Shown: piece after piece, positions 1 through 8,805 of the stretch | How positions within the stretch are numbered: the stretch's first letter is position 1 | How the letters are laid out: each line of letters starts with the position of its first letter | Assembly: GCA_964451305.1 (NCBI GenBank) | Contig: CAYVHV010000010.1 | Coordinates: 25,700-89,699, forward strand | DNA length: 64,000 nucleotides | Direction: 5' to 3' | Source: SHLQ01 sp964451305 | GTDB lineage: Bacteria; Actinomycetota; Acidimicrobiia; Acidimicrobiales; SHLQ01 | Made by a program: the position numbers and the translations under genes | Notes under the pieces: model-generated | Told to the model about the DNA's origin: nothing | What the model saw: the letters and a program-made list of their open reading frames with translations, nothing else | Database searches by the model: none

Positions 1-513
1 AAAGAAACGGTTTGACGTGCGGACGTGGCCGACCTTCAAGCTTCGAAGAAGCTGCGGCTCTACGCCATGGCCAACAATGAACTCTGTCGAACCGCCGCCG
101 ATGTCGATCACGAGGTGGTTTGTGTCCGCGAGTGGAACGGCCCCGAGGACACCGAGGTGAATTAGTCGGGCCTCTTCGACACCAGCGATGATCGCGACAT
201 CGATATCGGCTTCGGCGCGGGCGCGATCGAGAAAGTCACTGGCATCTTCTGCTTCTCGAACCGCGCTGGTGGCGACGGCCTCGACGACGGCATCGTGCGC
301 ATCGGCGAGTGAACGAAAGCTTTGGAGCGCCTCGAGCGCCCGGTCGACCGCAGCCGGATCGAGCGTCTTCATGTCGGATGCTCCGGAACCGAGACGGACT
401 GGGAGCTTCTCTCGAAGAACGCGCTCGGGTCGTCCGCCCTCGACAGGGCGCGCAATAGCGAGGTGGACTGAGCTGGTTCCGATGTCGATAGCTGCGAGGT
501 TCGGCGTTTCCAT
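1..513 (-). CDS. Ppx/GppA family phosphatase (partial, N-terminal part)
   Basis: Exopolyphosphatase / pppGpp phosphohydrolase family, actin-like ATPase fold. The reading frame starts at an ATG at 513 (MET-PNLAAIDIGTSSVHL) and runs off the left edge. Two family signatures are visible: the first phosphate loop AIDIGTSSVHLAI near residues 8-20 and the second loop VIDIGGGSTEF near residue 137, followed by SLKVGHVRTSNRF. A TAGACT hexamer lies 6 nt upstream of the ATG (520-525, minus strand), fitting leaderless transcription. The nearby rel gene also acts on (p)ppGpp, but the two are divergent and ppGpp versus polyphosphate specificity cannot be read from this fragment. Confidence 0.88.
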   Translation of the reverse strand, partial: METPNLAAIDIGTSSVHLAIARPVEGGRPERVLREKLPVRLGSGASDMKTLDPAAVDRALEALQSFRSLADAHDAVVEAVATSAVREAEDASDFLDRARAEADIDVAIIAGVEEARLIHLGVLGAVPLADTNHLVIDIGGGSTEFIVGHGVEPQLLRSLKVGHVRTSNRFF

Positions 514-575
514 CAATTCAGTCTAGGAGGCCCACAAGGACCGAGATCGAGGCTGTTGCTCCGTTCGTGGAAGCG

Positions 576-794
576 TTATCCCGCGGCGGTCCACTGGAGT
601 TCGAAAGAGAGTTCTTCTTCGCCGTCTTCGACTTCGTGTTCGATCACGATCGCTGCATCGGCAGGCACGGTGAAGCGCTGGTTTGCGACCTGAATGCGGA
701 ACGGCTCACCAGCTTCCATTGCGTCGGCGAGGCGGCGAAGCGTCTCCACGAACTGCGCAACTGGAACGTTCTTTTCAATATCTCGATCTGCCAT
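576..794 (-). CDS. amphi-Trp domain-containing protein
   Basis: A 72-residue protein starting MADRDIEKNV. It has the layout of the small amphi-Trp family: an N-terminal helical part (VAQFVETLRRLADAMEAG) followed by alternating strands (FRIQVANQRFTVPADAAIVIEHEVE) and a final acidic strand ending in FELQW. The function of the family is unknown. A longer frame begins at 878, but the extra 28 residues are low-complexity and unlike the family, so the ATG at 794 is preferred. It is divergent from rel, with about 110 bp between the starts. Confidence 0.7.
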   Translation of the reverse strand: MADRDIEKNVPVAQFVETLRRLADAMEAGEPFRIQVANQRFTVPADAAIVIEHEVEDGEEELSFELQWTAAG

Positions 795-906
795 CCGCAG
801 AGTCTTACAGAAGGCGACTACATTCTGTTGGATTGGCGGTGCAGGGGATGTTGCCGTCAGGGTCGATGTCCGCCACAATCAGTAGACCGACTGAGGTGAT
901 GCCGAG

Positions 907-3123
907 ATGCCGACAGTGACACGAGTTCTTCCGTGGCGACGACAGTCCGTCCGCGTCGAATCCGAACTCCTGGCCATCGTCGACGCCTATCGATCCACCC
1001 GCGGCGATGATGCCTCGATCGACCGCATCCAACGGGCGTATCGCATTGCGGCCGCCGCTCACGGCGATCAACGTCGCAAGTCCGGTGAGTCCTACATCTC
1101 GCATCCGCTCGCAGTTGCCAAGGTCGTGGCCGAGTTCGGACTCGACGATGTGGCGATTTCGGCAGCACTGCTCCACGACGCTGTGGAAGACACCGCCGTG
1201 TCCCTCGAACAGCTAATCGAAGAGTTTGGTGAGTCCGTCGCCCGCGTGGTCGACGGGGTGACCAAGCTGGATCGAGTGCACTTCGACAGCAAGGAAGCGC
1301 AACAGGCTGCGTCGGTCCGCAAGATGATGATTGCGATCGCCCAAGATGCTCGGGTACTGATCATCAAATTGTCCGATCGCCTTCACAACATGGAGACCAT
1401 CGCGGCGTTGCCGGCGTGGAAACAAGAACGTACCGCCAAAGAAACGCTCGACATCTACGCACCGCTCGCACACCGCCTCGGTATGCAAGATCTCAAGCAG
1501 CGGCTGGAAGATCTTGCGTTTGCGGCGTCTTCGCCGAAGCAGTACGCCGAGCTCGATGCCATGGTGGCGTGCCGTGCGCCCGAGCGTGACGTCTACATCA
1601 CCCAGCTCCTCGGAGACATCGACGCTCGCCTCGCTGAACTCGATATCGGAGCACAGGTCACCGGCCGACAGAAACACCTGTATTCCATCTACGGCAAGAT
1701 GGTGATGAAGAACCTGGCCTTCGATGACATCCATGATCTGGTGGGTATTCGAGTCGTCGTCGACAGCGTTCGCGATTGTTACGCAGCACTCGGTTCGATC
1801 CATGCGGCGTGGAAGCCTGTCCAGGGTCGGTTCAAGGACTACATCGCAATGCCCAAGTTCAACCTGTACCAGTCGTTGCACACGACGGTGATCGGGCCGC
1901 TGGGCAAAGAGGTCGAGGTGCAGATCCGTACCCATGAGATGCACGCTCGGGCCGAAAACGGTGTCGCAGCGCACTGGGGCTACAAGGAGACAGCGACAGA
2001 CCAAGAAGTCGCGTGGATGAACCGAATCGTCGAGTACGAGCAAGAGACCGACGATCCGTCCACGTTCATGAACCAGCTCAAGACCGACCTCGATCAAGAC
2101 GAGGTCTTTGTCTTCACGCCGAAGGGTCAAGTCGTCGAGCTCGTCGTGGGCGCAACACCGGTCGACTTTGCGTTCCACATTCACACCGAGGTCGGCGAGC
2201 GCTGTACGGGTGCACGGGTCAACGGAAAGCTCGTGCCTCTCGAAACTCGCCTGCAATCCGGTGACCGTGTCGAGGTCATTACCTCGAAGAACCCCGACGC
2301 TGGGCCGTCGAAAGACTGGCTGAACTTCGTTGCTTCACCAAAGGCGGCAAACAAGATCCGCAATTGGTTCAGCCGTGAGCGCCGAACCGAGTACATCGAC
2401 TTGGGACGCGACGACTTGATGGCGGCGCTTCGCCGAGCCGACATTCCGGTGCAGCGAACCATGAAGGGCGAGTTCCTCGTCGAAATCGCCGAAGAGATGA
2501 ACTATGTCGATGTCGACGCGTTGCTCGCGTCGATCGGTGAGGGCCATGTGTCTCCTCGGACGATCGTCAACCGTGTCAGCCGCGAGTACGCCCCCGGGGA
2601 GTCGACCGAGCAGCTGCCCGAAACCCTCGAAGGTGTCCGCACTCGTAGCAGGCGTTCGACTGTCACCGGTGGTGTCCACGTCGAGGGCCTCGACGACCTG
2701 CTCGTCCGCCTCGCAACGTGCTGTACCCCAGTGCCCGGCGACGACATCGTTGGTTTCGTTACCCGCGGACGCGGCGTCTCGGTGCACCGGTCGGACTGTT
2801 CGAATGCGCTATCACTCGGTACCGAGCAATCGGACCGCCTGATCGAGGTCGACTGGGATGATGGCCATCAGGGTCTTCTCGAGGCTGCGATCGAAGTGGA
2901 CGCACTCGACCGTCCACGTCTGCTCTCCGATGTTGCAGGGGTGATGTCGAGCCACCAACTCAACGTCACCAATGTCGAGTCGACGACCGGCGCCGATCGC
3001 ATTGCACACATGCGCTTCAGCTTCGAGTTTGCCGATCCAAGCCACCTCGAAGCGATGCTGAATTCGGTTCGCCAGGTCGAGAGCGTCTTCGACGCTTATC
3101 GCGTGCTTCCCGGCGGCGCCTAA
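907..3123 (+). CDS. rel: Bifunctional (p)ppGpp synthetase/hydrolase (RelA/SpoT, Rsh)
   Basis: Makes and degrades the stringent-response alarmone (p)ppGpp. The domain order is complete over 738 residues: HD hydrolase with the HD pair at 90-91 inside LLHDAVEDT, synthetase from about 250 (YSIYGKMVMKNLAFDDIHDLVGIRV), TGS domain about 398-460 (VFVFTPKGQVVELVVG), and a C-terminal ACT domain from about 660. HD and synthetase motifs both look intact, so a bifunctional enzyme is expected. The ATG follows a GAGGTG stretch about 10 nt upstream. It lies 59 nt before hisS, a common actinobacterial neighbour. Confidence 0.96.
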   Translation: MPTVTRVLPWRRQSVRVESELLAIVDAYRSTRGDDASIDRIQRAYRIAAAAHGDQRRKSGESYISHPLAVAKVVAEFGLDDVAISAALLHDAVEDTAVSLEQLIEEFGESVARVVDGVTKLDRVHFDSKEAQQAASVRKMMIAIAQDARVLIIKLSDRLHNMETIAALPAWKQERTAKETLDIYAPLAHRLGMQDLKQRLEDLAFAASSPKQYAELDAMVACRAPERDVYITQLLGDIDARLAELDIGAQVTGRQKHLYSIYGKMVMKNLAFDDIHDLVGIRVVVDSVRDCYAALGSIHAAWKPVQGRFKDYIAMPKFNLYQSLHTTVIGPLGKEVEVQIRTHEMHARAENGVAAHWGYKETATDQEVAWMNRIVEYEQETDDPSTFMNQLKTDLDQDEVFVFTPKGQVVELVVGATPVDFAFHIHTEVGERCTGARVNGKLVPLETRLQSGDRVEVITSKNPDAGPSKDWLNFVASPKAANKIRNWFSRERRTEYIDLGRDDLMAALRRADIPVQRTMKGEFLVEIAEEMNYVDVDALLASIGEGHVSPRTIVNRVSREYAPGESTEQLPETLEGVRTRSRRSTVTGGVHVEGLDDLLVRLATCCTPVPGDDIVGFVTRGRGVSVHRSDCSNALSLGTEQSDRLIEVDWDDGHQGLLEAAIEVDALDRPRLLSDVAGVMSSHQLNVTNVESTTGADRIAHMRFSFEFADPSHLEAMLNSVRQVESVFDAYRVLPGGA

Positions 3124-3151
3124 AACCGAACGTGGCGAGGCGACAAAGTCG

Positions 3152-3185
3152 TTGCCGATGGCACCGGTCGCAGTAGCCTTGCGTG
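3152..3185 (+). promoter_or_regulatory. Candidate leaderless hisS promoter
   Basis: TTGCCG (3152-3157), a 16-nt spacer, then TAGCCT (3174-3179), which is 6 nt before the GTG at 3186. This places the expected transcription start on the first base of the start codon and favours GTG 3186 over GTG 3183. The call is by pattern only. Confidence 0.45.
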
Positions 3186-4442
3186 GTGGCAAAATTTCAA
3201 GCGCTCAAAGGTACGCGAGATATCCTTTCTCCGGACTCCGAACGACATCGTGCACTCGTCGACGCCTTTGCAGATCAAGCCCGTCTTGCGGGCTACGGCC
3301 ACATCATGTCGCCCATCTTTGAAGACCTCGGCGTCTTCTTGCGGGTCGGTGACTCGACCGACGTGGTCACCAAAGAGATGTACGACTTCGAAGACAAGGA
3401 CGGCAAGCGAATTGCGCTCCGTCCAGAACTCACCGCCTCGGTGGTTCGAGCGTTCGTGCAACACAATCCACCGAGCCTTCCGTGGAAGGTCTGGTACGAG
3501 GGTCCGCAGTTTCGCCACGAGAAGCCCCAAGCCGGCCGGTATCGCCAATTCAGTCAGGTCGGTCTCGAAGTCCTGGGCAGCGACGACCCCGCTGTCGACA
3601 TCGAGGTCATCACCCTCGGTTGGCGCTTCTATCAGTCGCTCGGGATGAACCACGTCTCGTTGTTGCTCAACTCGCTCGGCGACGAGACATGTCGTCCCGC
3701 ATACTTCGAGGCGCTCGAATCGTATCTACGAGACAACGCCGCGAACCTGTCTGAGAAATCGGTCGAGACGCTCGACAAGAACCCGCTCCGAGTGCTCGAC
3801 AGTAAGCGCGGCCAGGACCAAGAGATCGTGGCCGGTGCTCCGGTGATGGTCGACTTCCTGACCGAAGAGACCGGCGAGCACTTCGCTGCTGTTCGTGCCG
3901 GGCTCGACGCGCTCGGCATCTCGTATGAGATCTCACCGCGGCTTGTTCGTGGCCTCGACTACTACACCCGAACCACCTTTGAGTTCGCGTCGACAGCGCT
4001 CGAGAACGCACAGAACGCCGTTGGCGGCGGCGGCCGTTACGACGGTCTGGCCGAATCTCTCGGCGGCAAGCCGACACCGGGGATCGGCTTTGCACTCGGG
4101 GTCGACCGAATCCTGCTCGCCTGCGATGCCGAAGAGGTCTTCGAAAGCCCTGGCGTCACACCGGACGTTTTCATCGTCGACGATGTCGGCGGGGGCGAAG
4201 CAACCGTCCTCGCCGATCAGCTGCGCGGCCTCGGCATCGCAGCCGACCGCGGCTTCGATGGCCGATCGATGAAAGCCCAAATGAAAGTCGCTAACCGCTC
4301 GAATGCCCCCTGGGCAATCATCATTGGCGAGTCCGAAAAGGCGGACGGAAATGTCACGCTCCGCGACATGCACGGCGATAGCGGGCAGACTCTGATCAGC
4401 CGGGAAGACCTCCCGAATGCGCTCTCGGAGCGACTTGGCTAG
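3186..4442 (+). CDS. hisS: Histidyl-tRNA synthetase
   Basis: Class II aminoacyl-tRNA synthetase charging tRNA-His in the cytoplasm. 418 residues, normal for the bacterial enzyme. Visible signatures: LRPELTASVVRAF (motif 1 region), motif 2 YEGPQFRHEKPQAGRYRQF near 104-122, the HisRS-specific VRGLDYYTRTTFEF near 254, a glycine-rich GGGGRYDGL, and motif 3 PGIGFALGVDRIL near 298. The C-terminal anticodon-binding domain follows. Start chosen at the second of two adjacent GTG codons because of the promoter spacing; GTG 3183 is also possible. Confidence 0.96.
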   Translation: MAKFQALKGTRDILSPDSERHRALVDAFADQARLAGYGHIMSPIFEDLGVFLRVGDSTDVVTKEMYDFEDKDGKRIALRPELTASVVRAFVQHNPPSLPWKVWYEGPQFRHEKPQAGRYRQFSQVGLEVLGSDDPAVDIEVITLGWRFYQSLGMNHVSLLLNSLGDETCRPAYFEALESYLRDNAANLSEKSVETLDKNPLRVLDSKRGQDQEIVAGAPVMVDFLTEETGEHFAAVRAGLDALGISYEISPRLVRGLDYYTRTTFEFASTALENAQNAVGGGGRYDGLAESLGGKPTPGIGFALGVDRILLACDAEEVFESPGVTPDVFIVDDVGGGEATVLADQLRGLGIAADRGFDGRSMKAQMKVANRSNAPWAIIIGESEKADGNVTLRDMHGDSGQTLISREDLPNALSERLG

Positions 4443-4454
4443 CTCGCTAGCCAA
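4435..4454 (+). terminator. Hairpin at the hisS stop codon
   Basis: Perfect 8-bp stem TTGGCTAG / CTAGCCAA with a CTCG tetraloop, overlapping the hisS stop. It is not followed by a T run, so it may be a U-poor terminator or a processing/stability hairpin between hisS and aspS. Confidence 0.45.
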
Positions 4455-4501
4455 ACCGCTCCACACCAACCATTTCTCACCCTCGAACATCGAAAGAAAC
4501 C

Positions 4502-6235
4502 ATGTCACTGCGCACCAACTACTGCGGCGAAATTAACGCCGATCACGTCGGCCAAACCGTCACGGTCGCTGGCTGGGTTGATACCCGTCGCGTCCATTCC
4601 GAACACCTCGCATTCGTCGACGTGCGCGATCACACGGGCGTCGTGCAGGTCGTTGTCGATCAGAAGGTCGATGTCCGAAGCGAATTCGTGGTTGCCGTCA
4701 CCGGAACCGTCGCTGCTCGTCCGGCCGACATGGTCAATGACAAGCTCGCCAGCGGAGAAATCGAGATTCGGGACACCGAGGTGGTCATCCTGAACGAAGC
4801 CGAACCGCCACCGTTCCAAGTCAACGGCCGCCAAGAGGTCGACGAATTGGTTCGCCTAGAGCACCGATACGTCGACCTGCGCCAGGACCGCATGCAGCGC
4901 AATCTGCGTGCTCGCGCCAAGGTCAACAGTGCCATCCGCGGTGCTATGGAGCGCCAAGGCTTCTGCGAGATCGAAACACCAATGCTCATCGCGTCGACGC
5001 CTGAGGGTGCCCGCGACTTCGTCGTGCCATCACGCCTGCACCCCGGCAACTTCTACGCCCTCCCGCAGAGCCCGCAGTTGTTTAAGCAGCTCTCGATGGT
5101 CGGCGGGCTGGACCGCTACTACCAGATCGCCCGCTGCCTTCGCGACGAAGATCTCCGCGCCGATCGCCAATTCGAATTCATGCAGCTCGACGCCGAGGCC
5201 AGCTTCGTCGACCAAGAAGACGTCTTCGCGTTCATCTCCGAAGCCGTCGCCGACGCGACCGAGGCCATCACCGGTGAGCGCCCGACCGACTTCCCACGCA
5301 TGACCTATGCCGACGCGATGAACCGCTACGGCTCGGATAAGCCCGACGTTCGCTTCGGTATGGAACTCGGTGAACTCACCGACCTCTTTGCAGAAACCGA
5401 ATCCAACGTGTTTAAGACCCCATCGATCAAGGGCATCTGCATGCCTGGCGGCGCCGACGAACTTGGCCGCAACAAGATCGACGAGCTCACCGATAAGGCC
5501 AAGCAGTGGGGCGCCAAGGGCCTTGCCTGGTTCCGCATGAAGGAGGAAGGTCTCGAAGGTGGCCTCACCAAGTTCATGAGCGAAGCCGAACTCGCTGGTG
5601 TCGTCGAGCGTCTCGACGCGAAGGCCGGCGACATGGTATTCCTCATCGCCGACACCCAACGCGTGGCGAACAAGGTACTTGGCCTACTCCGCCTCGAACT
5701 CGGCAAGCCACCGATCAACAGCGGGGAGTTTAGCTTCCTGTGGATCACCGACTTTCCAATGTTCGAAGACGTCGTCGATGGGCACCCAATCCCAGCCCAT
5801 CATCCGTTCACAATGCCGCATAAGGACGACGTCGACATGCTCACCACCGCCGAAGGCGAGGAGTGGCTCGACATTCGGAGCCAGGCATACGACCTCACGC
5901 TCAACGGTTGGGAACTCGGCTCGGGGTCGATCCGAATCTTCCAAAAGGACGTGCAGGCTCAGATCTTCGACATCTTGGGAATCGGCGAAGAAGAACAGCT
6001 TGCCAAGTTCGGCTTCTTGCTCAACGCGTTCAAGTACGGTGCGCCACCACATGGTGGTTTCGCCTTCGGTATCGATCGTCTGACAGCGCTGCTCGTCGGC
6101 GAAGAGAACATTCGAGAGGTCATTGCCTTCCCGAAGACCCAGAAGGGCACCGATCCGCTCACCAACGCACCGAGCCCAGCCGACCCCGCGCACATGGAAG
6201 AACTCGGCCTTCGAGTCCTCCCTCAGGAGCAGTAA
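4502..6235 (+). CDS. aspS: Aspartyl-tRNA synthetase, bacterial type
   Basis: Class IIb synthetase charging tRNA-Asp. 577 residues with an N-terminal OB-fold anticodon-binding domain (about 1-110, containing VAGWVDTRRVHSEHLAFVDVRD), catalytic core with motif 2 RDEDLRADRQFEFMQLD near 213, a bacterial-type GAD insertion in the middle, and motif 3 GAPPHGGFAFGIDRL near 515. A GAAAG stretch precedes the ATG. Whether it is Asp-specific or also charges tRNA-Asn cannot be decided here. pyrE begins 2 nt after its stop. Confidence 0.96.
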   Translation: MSLRTNYCGEINADHVGQTVTVAGWVDTRRVHSEHLAFVDVRDHTGVVQVVVDQKVDVRSEFVVAVTGTVAARPADMVNDKLASGEIEIRDTEVVILNEAEPPPFQVNGRQEVDELVRLEHRYVDLRQDRMQRNLRARAKVNSAIRGAMERQGFCEIETPMLIASTPEGARDFVVPSRLHPGNFYALPQSPQLFKQLSMVGGLDRYYQIARCLRDEDLRADRQFEFMQLDAEASFVDQEDVFAFISEAVADATEAITGERPTDFPRMTYADAMNRYGSDKPDVRFGMELGELTDLFAETESNVFKTPSIKGICMPGGADELGRNKIDELTDKAKQWGAKGLAWFRMKEEGLEGGLTKFMSEAELAGVVERLDAKAGDMVFLIADTQRVANKVLGLLRLELGKPPINSGEFSFLWITDFPMFEDVVDGHPIPAHHPFTMPHKDDVDMLTTAEGEEWLDIRSQAYDLTLNGWELGSGSIRIFQKDVQAQIFDILGIGEEEQLAKFGFLLNAFKYGAPPHGGFAFGIDRLTALLVGEENIREVIAFPKTQKGTDPLTNAPSPADPAHMEELGLRVLPQEQ

Positions 6236-6237
6236 GC

Positions 6238-6879
6238 GTGCTCCAGTACAAGCGAGAGTTCATCGACTTCATGATCGAGGCCGAAGTCCTCACGTTTGGC
6301 GACTTTACGACCAAGTCCGGTCGGGCCACGCCGTATTTCGTGCAAACAGGGAAGTACCGGACCGGATCACAGATCCGTCGGCTCGGCGAGTTCTATGCCG
6401 ATGCGATCGAAGCTAACTTCGGTGATTTCAACGTGCTCTTCGGCCCGGCCTACAAGGGCATCCCGCTCGCGGTCGAAACAGCCGGTGCCCTTTCGGCCCG
6501 TGGCCGTGATGTGGGTTTCATGTTCAACCGCAAGGAAGCAAAGGACCACGGCGAAGGTGGCGTTCTGGTGGGTCATGTCCCTCAGGCCAGTGATCGCGTG
6601 CTGATCATCGAAGATGTGACCACCGCTGGAACTTCGATCCGGGAGACCGTGCCGGTTCTCAAGGCCGCTGCTGATGTCGAGGTGATGGGTCTTATCGTCA
6701 GCGTCGATCGCATGGAACGAGGCACCGGAGACAAGGCCGCTCTCGCACAAGTCGGCGACGAGTTCGACATGGCAACCCACGCCATCGTCACAGTCGAAGA
6801 GATCATCGAACACGCGGACCTATCCGATGAGATGGTCGACAAGATGCGCTCCTACCTCGCCGAGTACGGCCCGCGCTAG
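6238..6879 (+). CDS. pyrE: Orotate phosphoribosyltransferase
   Basis: Converts orotate and PRPP to OMP in pyrimidine synthesis. 213 residues, the usual size. The PRPP-binding motif VLIIEDVTTAGTS is at about 121-133, and FGPAYKGIPLAVETA and FMFNRKEAKDHGEGG are OPRTase signatures. The open frame extends upstream inside aspS, but the GTG at 6238, preceded by AGGAGC within the last aspS codons, gives the normal N terminus (LQYKREFIDFMIEAEVL). It is translationally coupled to aspS and sits apart from the main pyr operon about 20 kb downstream. Confidence 0.94.
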   Translation: MLQYKREFIDFMIEAEVLTFGDFTTKSGRATPYFVQTGKYRTGSQIRRLGEFYADAIEANFGDFNVLFGPAYKGIPLAVETAGALSARGRDVGFMFNRKEAKDHGEGGVLVGHVPQASDRVLIIEDVTTAGTSIRETVPVLKAAADVEVMGLIVSVDRMERGTGDKAALAQVGDEFDMATHAIVTVEEIIEHADLSDEMVDKMRSYLAEYGPR

Positions 6880-6893
6880 CGTCCACCCAGAAC

Positions 6894-6944
6894 CGAAATT
6901 TGAAGAGTGCTGGTCCTCTGGGGATCAGCAGGCTTCAAATTTCG
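6894..6944. repeat. 51-bp palindromic repeat, copy 1
   Basis: A perfect 12-bp outer stem (CGAAATTTGAAG / CTTCAAATTTCG) encloses a second, nearly perfect stem (TGCTGGTCC / GGGATCAGCA with one G-T pair) and a short TCTGG loop. A second copy of identical length lies at 13051-13101. It sits between the convergent ends of pyrE and the zinc-ribbon gene. It could act as a bidirectional terminator or be a non-autonomous repeat; there is no T run. Confidence 0.75.
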
Positions 6945-7006
6945 AGGACTTCCCGCTCGTCGCCCGGTTTCGAGAATGGAAAGCCAGCTCGCATCGCTGA
7001 GGTTCA

Positions 7007-7252
7007 CTAGTCGGTAACGATGTCCTGAGGGGACTGCTCGGGCACCGGGAGCACGAACAGTTCGAGGCGCCCGCAACGATCACACCGGTACGCGTGGACA
7101 TCAGAACCATGTTTCCCAAGTGATCTCGCTCCGCCCAAAAGTCCCTTTTCCAGAGGGCCGCGAATCCATCGAAGGTTTCGCGTCCACTGACCTTGATCTT
7201 CGAGGTAACCAGGGCTGAGTGTGCCGTTGCAGTGTGGACATCTACGATCCAT
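7007..7252 (-). CDS. Small zinc-ribbon protein (DUF6487-like)
   Basis: 81 residues with two Cys pairs, CPHC at 5-8 and CDRC at 57-60, typical of a zinc ribbon, separated by a Trp/Gly-rich segment (WIRGPLEKGLLGGARSLGKHG). The ending AYRCDRCGRLELFV matches the pattern of small DUF6487-type proteins of unknown role. An upstream extension of the frame is low-complexity, so ATG 7252 is taken as the start. It is divergent from the lipoprotein gene with only 34 nt between start codons, so the two probably share a promoter region. Confidence 0.6.
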   Translation of the reverse strand: MDRRCPHCNGTLSPGYLEDQGQWTRNLRWIRGPLEKGLLGGARSLGKHGSDVHAYRCDRCGRLELFVLPVPEQSPQDIVTD

Positions 7253-7286
7253 GAATGCCGACTGTACTTGAGCAAAACTGGACGCT

Positions 7287-8042
7287 GTGAAGATCCAGTC
7301 CCGTCTCGCTTTCGTTTTCGTCTTGCTCTCCGTCTTTGCGTCGGGCTGCTCGCTCGTCGGCGGTGGCGGTGACGTCGTTGGCTTTCCCGACATCGACCTC
7401 GGCGTTGACGTCGTCGTGTACCACGAAACCCCCGAACGCGACCTCCACCTGCACCTCTTCGAACCCGCTGCGGCAGATGCTGACCGTCCCGCCGTTTTGT
7501 TCTTCCATGGTGGAGGCTTTGCGGCCACCCGAGTTGAACAGTTCGAACGGCAAGCTCAACTCGTTGCCGATGCAGGGATGGTCGGTGTCATCGTCGAGTA
7601 CCGAGTCACCGCTGAAGGGACGACCCGCGACGATGCGGTTTTCGATGGCGCGGTCGCGCTGGACTATGTCATGTCCAACGCCGCAGACTTCGGAATCGAC
7701 CCCGATCGGGTAGCACTGGCCGGTGCGTCGGCCGGGGGAGCGTTGGCGACCGTCGCCGTAGACCGAGTCGGACCACCAACCGCAGGAGCACTCGTGCTGT
7801 TCAACCCAGCGGTCAGTTCTGGCTCTGCCGACTTCGCCGGGAGCGTTCCAACAATCGTGTTTCATAGTCGCGAAGACACGATCGTCGACTTCTCAAACGC
7901 TGAAGCGTTCTGTGACGCCGTCTCGCAATGTGAACTCGTCGCATTCGACGAAGGCGACCACGGCTTCTTCAACGACGACCCAGCATTCACCGAGACCGTC
8001 GAGGCAATGATGACGTTCTTCACGAATCTCGGCTGGGCGTAA
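7287..8042 (+). CDS. Lipoprotein alpha/beta hydrolase (HSL-like esterase)
   Basis: 251-residue secreted lipoprotein with a hydrophobic signal ending in lipobox FASGC (Cys at 21), so it is probably anchored outside the membrane. It has the hormone-sensitive-lipase-type oxyanion loop HGGGF near 74, nucleophile elbow GASAGG near 146, an acid in SREDTIVDF near 196 and the His of EGDHGFF near 226: a complete Ser-Asp-His triad. Probably hydrolyses a short ester; the substrate is unknown. The start codon is GTG. Convergent with the ycgQ-like gene, 31 nt apart. Confidence 0.8.
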   Translation: MKIQSRLAFVFVLLSVFASGCSLVGGGGDVVGFPDIDLGVDVVVYHETPERDLHLHLFEPAAADADRPAVLFFHGGGFAATRVEQFERQAQLVADAGMVGVIVEYRVTAEGTTRDDAVFDGAVALDYVMSNAADFGIDPDRVALAGASAGGALATVAVDRVGPPTAGALVLFNPAVSSGSADFAGSVPTIVFHSREDTIVDFSNAEAFCDAVSQCELVAFDEGDHGFFNDDPAFTETVEAMMTFFTNLGWA

Positions 8043-8073
8043 GGGCAACCTCGCCTGAGCGTTTGTGGGCCGT

Positions 8074-8805
8074 TTAGTACGGAGACTCGTAGGCGTCGCT
8101 TGGCGGATTAGGTTCGATGCTGATCGACACGACGTCGGCCTGCACCTGGCGTTGAGACGCCGGCAGCTCGAGTAATGGCGTGCTCGGGTTTCGGACCTGA
8201 ACATCGGCAATGACCCACGTGTCATCTTCAAAGGTTGCGTCAAGGCCTCGCACCGTCACCTGGAGCGGCACGCCGTCGGCGGCACAACAGCTCACCAAGA
8301 AGCGGGTGAGCAGAAAGCCATCTTCGATCTCGGGGTCGTTGACCACGAGGCCTTCGAGGCGTACGGTCACCCCGTCGAGACTGTTCTCCTGATCCCAGAT
8401 GGCCCGGTCGACGAAGTCGAAGACCCGCATCTCAAGTGGCTGATCAGAAGTCTGCAGCGGCTCAAATACGACATCGCTCACGACCGGAGTGAACGGTTCG
8501 ACGCGTTCTGCTGCTGCGGCGCCCAAGCCGGTTGGGGCCACTGAGGTGAGAACGACCAACGGCAGAACCATGAGCCAACCCACCTTCGGGGCCGAAAGTC
8601 GACGAATCGAGCTGGGATCTGCTCGCTCCTCGCGAACAGCCGAGACGAACTCGTAGGTGCCGAGAAGAAACAGTGTCACCGTGGCGAGCGCTAGAGGGAT
8701 CTGCATGCGTTGCTGGATGAAGAATCCAAACGCTCCGCTCCAGAGCAGGCGGGCCATAATGATGGCGACGTAGAGCATGACGACGGCGCGTCCTGGTCGA
8801 TTCAT
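8074..8805 (-). CDS. YcgQ-like membrane protein (TIGR03943-type permease subunit)
   Basis: 243 residues with three hydrophobic segments in the first 100 residues (about 5-28, 33-55, 76-98) and a soluble C-terminal domain. The domain carries TRFLVSCCAADGVPLQVTV, the Cys-Cys signature of TIGR03943 proteins, the partner subunit of UPF0718 permeases (Bacillus YcgQ). Its start overlaps the stop of the upstream permease gene by 4 nt (ATGA), so the two are coupled. In Bacillus the pair belongs to the zinc-starvation (Zur) regulon; a metal or metallochaperone role here is inference. Confidence 0.75.
   Translation of the reverse strand: MNRPGRAVVMLYVAIIMARLLWSGAFGFFIQQRMQIPLALATVTLFLLGTYEFVSAVREERADPSSIRRLSAPKVGWLMVLPLVVLTSVAPTGLGAAAAERVEPFTPVVSDVVFEPLQTSDQPLEMRVFDFVDRAIWDQENSLDGVTVRLEGLVVNDPEIEDGFLLTRFLVSCCAADGVPLQVTVRGLDATFEDDTWVIADVQVRNPSTPLLELPASQRQVQADVVSISIEPNPPSDAYESPY

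Noticed and set aside
1213..2256. Long antisense open frame (347 codons) across rel
   Set aside because: It is complementary to a well-conserved gene and its sequence has no family features; antisense frames stay open easily in this GC-rich codon usage.
5863..6237. N-terminal extension of pyrE inside aspS
   Set aside because: The extra 125 codons overlap the conserved aspS 3' end, and the normal OPRTase N terminus begins at GTG 6238.
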